The translations under genes and the position numbers were made by a program. Below, in pieces: positions 5,531-9,203 of a stretch of DNA of 9,203 nucleotides (its first letter is position 1; each line of letters begins with the position of its first letter). Source of the DNA: Clostridiaceae bacterium (GTDB taxonomy: Bacteria > Bacillota > Clostridia > Monoglobales > Firm-18); assembly GCA_012511915.1 (NCBI GenBank), contig JAAZFB010000091.1, positions 1-9,203 on the forward strand. Direction: 5' to 3'. A model generated the notes under the pieces. It was not told the origin of the DNA. It was given only the letters and a program-made list of their open reading frames with translations, and ran no database searches.

Positions 5531-5545
5531 CTTGCTGAGGGAATC

Positions 5546-7729
5546 ATGTCAGGCGTCATTTGGCACACACAAGGCAGCGGCAAAACCGCGTTGTCTTATT
5601 ATCTTACCGATGTTTTGACGGACTATTTTGCCAAAAAGAACAAAGTTGTAAAGTTCTACTTTATCGTTGACCGACTTGATCTAATGGAACAGGCTTCTCA
5701 GGAGTTTGAAGCACGTGGGATTGAAGTTAAGACAGCCAACACTCGTGCGGAATTAATGGAACAATTCCGCACCAATCAGTCCCTTGAAGGAACCAGCGGA
5801 AGGCCTGAAATAACGGTTGTTAATATCCAGCGATTTGATGAAGATAAGACCAGAGTGACCATCCCAGGATATGCTACTAACCTCCAACGTATTTTTATCG
5901 TTGATGAGGCACATCGCGGTTATAATCCAAAGGGTAGCTTCCTGGCTAACCTGTTTGATGCAGATCAAAACTCCATCAAAATTGCGCTTACGGGCACACC
6001 GCTCCTGAAAGAAGAACGTGCATCTTGGAAGGTTTTCGGTGATTACCTACACACCTATTATTACGATAAATCTATTCAGGATGGGTACACATTGAAAATC
6101 ATCCGCGAGGATATTGAAACTGCTTATAAGGAAAAGCTTTCTCAAATATACGAGAGCCTTGAGAAACTCGTGCAAAAGAAAGATATAAAGAAAAGTGTCA
6201 TAATCGAACATGATAGATATGTTAAAGAACTGCTAAGATATATTATTACCGACATGAAACAGTTCCGACAGATTCAAGGGGATAAAACTCTCGGTGGTAT
6301 GATTATTTGCGAGACAAGTGAACAAGCAAGGAAATTGTATGCATTTTTTGATGAAGTTCAAAATGCTATCAATTTAAGTACATCGGAAAAGACACACTTT
6401 AGAGCAGGTCTTATACTCCACGATAGTGATGACAAGGAAACTAGAAAGCAGATTGTAAAGGACTTCAAGAAAAACATGACTATTGATGTTCTTATCGTAT
6501 TTAACATGCTTGTTACCGGCTTTGATGCTCCAAGACTTAAGCGTTTGTATTTTGGACGTAAACTCAAAGATCATAACCTTCTTCAAGCGCTGACTCGCGT
6601 TAACCGACCTTATAAGAATAACCGTTATGGTTTTGTCATAGACTTTGCCGACATAAAGGAAAACTTCGATGAGACCAATGAAGCCTACTTACGTGAGCTG
6701 AATAGGTTTAATGATCCGGAAGAGACTGGCGAGGGAAATGAGACTGATACATTCCGACAGGTTATTGAGGACAAGGATGCTCTAATCGCTCAGATGCAAG
6801 AAGTCCGTCAGGTGTTGTTTAATTACTCAACCGATAATGCAGAAGAGTTTAGTTCGGAAATCTCGACCATTGAGGACAAACAGGAGTTGTTGAAGTTAAA
6901 GAAAGTTCTTGTTGCTGCTCGTGACTGTTGCAACATTGTTCGTACATTTGGCGACGATGATTTGAAAGCAGCATTCGCAAAGTTAGAACTGACCAAGCTG
7001 CCACAAATGATTTCTGAAATTCAGCATGCCATTGACAGTATAAACCAAAAGGAAGTCTTTGAAGGCTCGGATGCAACACGACATCTAGTCAATGAGGCTA
7101 TGCAGGATATTGAATTTAACTTCCGAAAAATTGGTGAGGAAGAAATGAAAATCATTTCTGGTGGAGCAGAACTTCAAGAAAAATGGAGAAAAACAATTCA
7201 AAGCTTTACAGAAAACGTTGACCCTGAGGACCCTGAGTTCATTACAATTAGGGAGGCTTTTATGCAGCGATTTAAAGAACATGGCTTTGTAGTGGATAGC
7301 ATTAGTAAATTTGAAGCACATTCAAAGGCACTTGATGAGGTCTTGAAAAAACTTTCAGAACTTCAAAAACGCAATTCTGTTTTGCTTAAAAAATATAACG
7401 GAGATGCCAAGTTCACTAGGGTACACAAGCGTATTCGGGAAGAAAATGAGCGTCGAAAGGTAAGTGGGCATAAGCCAATAGTTTCTATGTATGATGAATC
7501 CATTATGGGCGTAATGCTTTCAATTAAGGCAGACATCGATCAGAAGGTATACGACCGAAATGATATTTTAAAGAAAGATGCCTACTTTGAGCAAACAGTC
7601 ATGACGCAAATAAAAGAAGGGCTTAATAGACTTGCCTTTGAGAGCGATCGCGAGGATAGATTATTCATACAAAGCAGGATTACACGCCAATATCTTAATC
7701 AGTACAACGCAACTTATCCAGCAGCATAA
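5546..7729 (+). CDS. hsdR: HsdR C-terminal part: helicase/translocase motor and assembly domain
   Basis: 727 codons in the same frame as the N-terminal part. Numbered from ATG 5546, the SF2 motifs are complete: Walker A T8-Q-G-S-G-K-T14, DEAH 120-123 (RIFIVDEAHRGYNP), LTGTP 148-152, and motif VI Q347-A-L-T-R351-V-N-R354 in NLLQALTRVNRPYKNN. The remainder is the helical HsdR C-terminal region that docks on the methylase. Restart at 5546 is plausible: GAGGG (5537-5541) lies upstream, but spacing is only 4 nt, shorter than optimal. Homologs as I recall have Lys where this Met sits (VKSG before IWHTQGSGKT), and ATG is one base from AAG. Joined to the upstream part the protein would be about 1,059 residues, normal for HsdR. 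Whether the two parts assemble is not known. Confidence 0.8.
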   Translation: MSGVIWHTQGSGKTALSYYLTDVLTDYFAKKNKVVKFYFIVDRLDLMEQASQEFEARGIEVKTANTRAELMEQFRTNQSLEGTSGRPEITVVNIQRFDEDKTRVTIPGYATNLQRIFIVDEAHRGYNPKGSFLANLFDADQNSIKIALTGTPLLKEERASWKVFGDYLHTYYYDKSIQDGYTLKIIREDIETAYKEKLSQIYESLEKLVQKKDIKKSVIIEHDRYVKELLRYIITDMKQFRQIQGDKTLGGMIICETSEQARKLYAFFDEVQNAINLSTSEKTHFRAGLILHDSDDKETRKQIVKDFKKNMTIDVLIVFNMLVTGFDAPRLKRLYFGRKLKDHNLLQALTRVNRPYKNNRYGFVIDFADIKENFDETNEAYLRELNRFNDPEETGEGNETDTFRQVIEDKDALIAQMQEVRQVLFNYSTDNAEEFSSEISTIEDKQELLKLKKVLVAARDCCNIVRTFGDDDLKAAFAKLELTKLPQMISEIQHAIDSINQKEVFEGSDATRHLVNEAMQDIEFNFRKIGEEEMKIISGGAELQEKWRKTIQSFTENVDPEDPEFITIREAFMQRFKEHGFVVDSISKFEAHSKALDEVLKKLSELQKRNSVLLKKYNGDAKFTRVHKRIREENERRKVSGHKPIVSMYDESIMGVMLSIKADIDQKVYDRNDILKKDAYFEQTVMTQIKEGLNRLAFESDREDRLFIQSRITRQYLNQYNATYPAA

Positions 7730-7744
7730 ATTTAGGAGGAAGTT

Positions 7745-9203
7745 ATGAACATAAAAAGAAAAACCATAGCATTAATAGATGCCCTAAAGGCAACCTGCCA
7801 AACCTATGGCATGGGAAATGATGGCAACGAGTACAAGGTTATTACACAGGTCTTTTTGTATAAGTTTGTTAATGACAAGTTTGGGTTTGCTATTAAGAAA
7901 ATAAGTCCAAAACTTGCTGTTGCAGAGCAGTGGGAAAAAGCATACGACGAAATGTCCGAAGATGACAGACTTGACTTATTTGATGAACTGTCACCAGATA
8001 TACCAAGATTAAATCCAGAACACCTGATTTCGAATCTCTGGAATCAACAGACAAAGGGAGACTTTGATCTTATTTTTGACAGCACTATGATCGATATTGC
8101 AGACAAGAATATGGCTATCTTCTCGACTCAGACGACACAGAACACGAAGATCCCTTTGTTTGAGCCGATAACGCAATTTGTTACCGATTCAGCGCAAAGA
8201 GCCCCATTTGCGCGAGCTTTGGTTGACAAGCTCGTAACATTCTCTTTTGAGGAAGCCTTTTCAAAACACTATGATTTCTTTTCAGCAATTTTCGAGTATT
8301 TGATAAAGGATTATAATACTAATGGCGGTGGGAAATATGCTGAATACTATACTCCGCATGCGATAGCCACAATTATGGCTCGTCTATTAGTCGGGGATAA
8401 TGCTGACCTTCATAACAAGGAGTGCTACGATCCATCAGCCGGTACAGGAACGCTTTTGATGGCACTTGCTCATCAAATCGGTGAAGATAAATGTACGATT
8501 TTTTCTCAAGATATTTCACAGCGAAGCAACAAAATGCTTAAGCTGAATTTGATATTGAATGGACTTGTATCTTCGTTAGATCATGCTATTCAAGGTGATA
8601 CGTTGGTATCGCCATATCATAAGTCCAATGATGGGCAGTCGCTACGGCAGTTTGATTATGTTGTGAGTAATCCGCCTTTTAATATGGATTTTTCGGATAC
8701 GAGAGAAAAAATTGCTGCAATGCCAGTGCGCTTTTGGGCAGGAGTTCCAAAGGTTCCTGCAAAAAAAGTAGAAAGCATGGCGATTTATACATGCTTTATT
8801 CAACATGTTATTAATTCACTTAAAGATATAGGGAAAGGTGCTATCGTTGAACCAACAGGCTTTTTTACAGCTAATAGTGGCATACCTGCTGGCATAAGAA
8901 GACACATTGTTGATAACCATATCATATATGGGTGCATTAGTATGCCATCTAACGTCTTTGCGACTACAGGTACGAATGTTTCTATACTCTTCTTTGATAA
9001 TTCAAAAGAGCATGAAAAGGTAATTCTCATCGATGCTTCAAAACTTGGAGAAGAGTATAAAGATGGGAATATTAAAAAAAGACGTCTAAGAGATTATGAA
9101 ATAGAGCATATCATCGATAATTTCAGAAGAAATGAAGAAGAAGAAAATTTTTCAGTGGCTGTGGATTATGACACAATAAAGAACAAGCATTACTCTCTTG
9201 CGG
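7745..9203 (+). CDS. hsdM: HsdM, type I DNA adenine methyltransferase subunit (3' end beyond window)
   Basis: The frame is open from ATG 7745 to the window edge, 486 codons. AGGAGG (7734-7739) precedes the start by 5 nt, and hsdR ends 15 nt upstream, so the genes are co-translated. Visible features: an N-terminal HsdM helical domain (about 1-160, MNIKRKTIALIDALKATCQT onward), the entry motif GKYAEYYTP, SAM-binding motif I DPSAGTG (229-235), and the catalytic N309-P-P-F312 of N6-adenine methyltransferases. Then come ISMPSNVFATTGTNVSILF and a charged tail typical of the family. It transfers methyl from SAM to adenine at the site chosen by HsdS and also forms the core on which HsdR docks. No disruption is seen. 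The end, and the expected hsdS, lie beyond the window. Confidence 0.93.
   Translation, partial: MNIKRKTIALIDALKATCQTYGMGNDGNEYKVITQVFLYKFVNDKFGFAIKKISPKLAVAEQWEKAYDEMSEDDRLDLFDELSPDIPRLNPEHLISNLWNQQTKGDFDLIFDSTMIDIADKNMAIFSTQTTQNTKIPLFEPITQFVTDSAQRAPFARALVDKLVTFSFEEAFSKHYDFFSAIFEYLIKDYNTNGGGKYAEYYTPHAIATIMARLLVGDNADLHNKECYDPSAGTGTLLMALAHQIGEDKCTIFSQDISQRSNKMLKLNLILNGLVSSLDHAIQGDTLVSPYHKSNDGQSLRQFDYVVSNPPFNMDFSDTREKIAAMPVRFWAGVPKVPAKKVESMAIYTCFIQHVINSLKDIGKGAIVEPTGFFTANSGIPAGIRRHIVDNHIIYGCISMPSNVFATTGTNVSILFFDNSKEHEKVILIDASKLGEEYKDGNIKKRRLRDYEIEHIIDNFRRNEEEENFSVAVDYDTIKNKHYSLA

Noticed and set aside
5524..5535. GCAA-TAGC-TTGC mini-hairpin enclosing the amber codon of hsdR, considered as a readthrough signal
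   Set aside because: Only 4 bp, and the context after TAG (CTT GCT) does not match known leaky readthrough motifs.

Overview
The window looks like a piece of an integrative/mobile element from a Clostridia-type Firmicute, probably a gut Oscillospiraceae or Lachnospiraceae. The reasons are strong AGGAGG-type ribosome binding sites, a mobile-element-style sigma-70-like gene, and protein sequences typical of that group. Composition shifts across the window: the left ~0.7 kb (minus strand) is GC-rich with CTG/GAC/CGC codons, while everything right of about 950 is AT-richer and all on the plus strand. I read this as mobile-element backbone on the left carrying a defence cargo on the right.

Left block (1-709, minus strand): the first codons of a gene leaving the window (possibly a serine recombinase), a perfect-stem terminator, and a sigma-70-like regulator gene interrupted by an in-frame TGA where I expect a cysteine codon. 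The Shine-Dalgarno sequence of that gene is buried in a perfect 13-bp hairpin. A small open frame upstream overlaps the sigma start and could open the hairpin by translational coupling. Region 710-1163 has no convincing gene. It holds that hairpin, a plus-direction terminator-like branched structure with alternative folds, a cluster of GCGAA/TTCGC palindromes, a plausible extended -10 promoter, and three TTCGA boxes spaced exactly 11 bp apart just before the first cargo gene.

Centre (1164-4213, plus strand): a three-gene overlapping operon with the organisation of an ABC-three-component (ABC-3C) conflict system. It has a 401-aa protein with an HNH-like/zinc-knuckle centre, a 79-aa middle component starting at GTG, and a 546-aa DUF2326-type coiled-coil ABC/SMC-like ATPase. 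A 73-aa Xre/YozG-like repressor (4247-4468) follows.

Right (4550-9203, plus strand): a type I restriction-modification locus. hsdR keeps a full-length reading frame of about 1,059 codons but carries an in-frame amber TAG at codon 327, exactly between the nuclease domain and the helicase motor. A possible restart ATG lies 16 nt downstream. hsdM follows after 15 nt, is intact as far as it goes, and runs off the right edge; hsdS is expected beyond.

Together the genes form one co-directional defence island: ABC-3C sensor/ATPase/effector, a small repressor, then R and M subunits. Two independent single-codon stops, in the sigma-like gene and in hsdR, are the most striking anomalies. They suggest either decay of the element and of restriction while methylation is kept, or a functional two-polypeptide HsdR.
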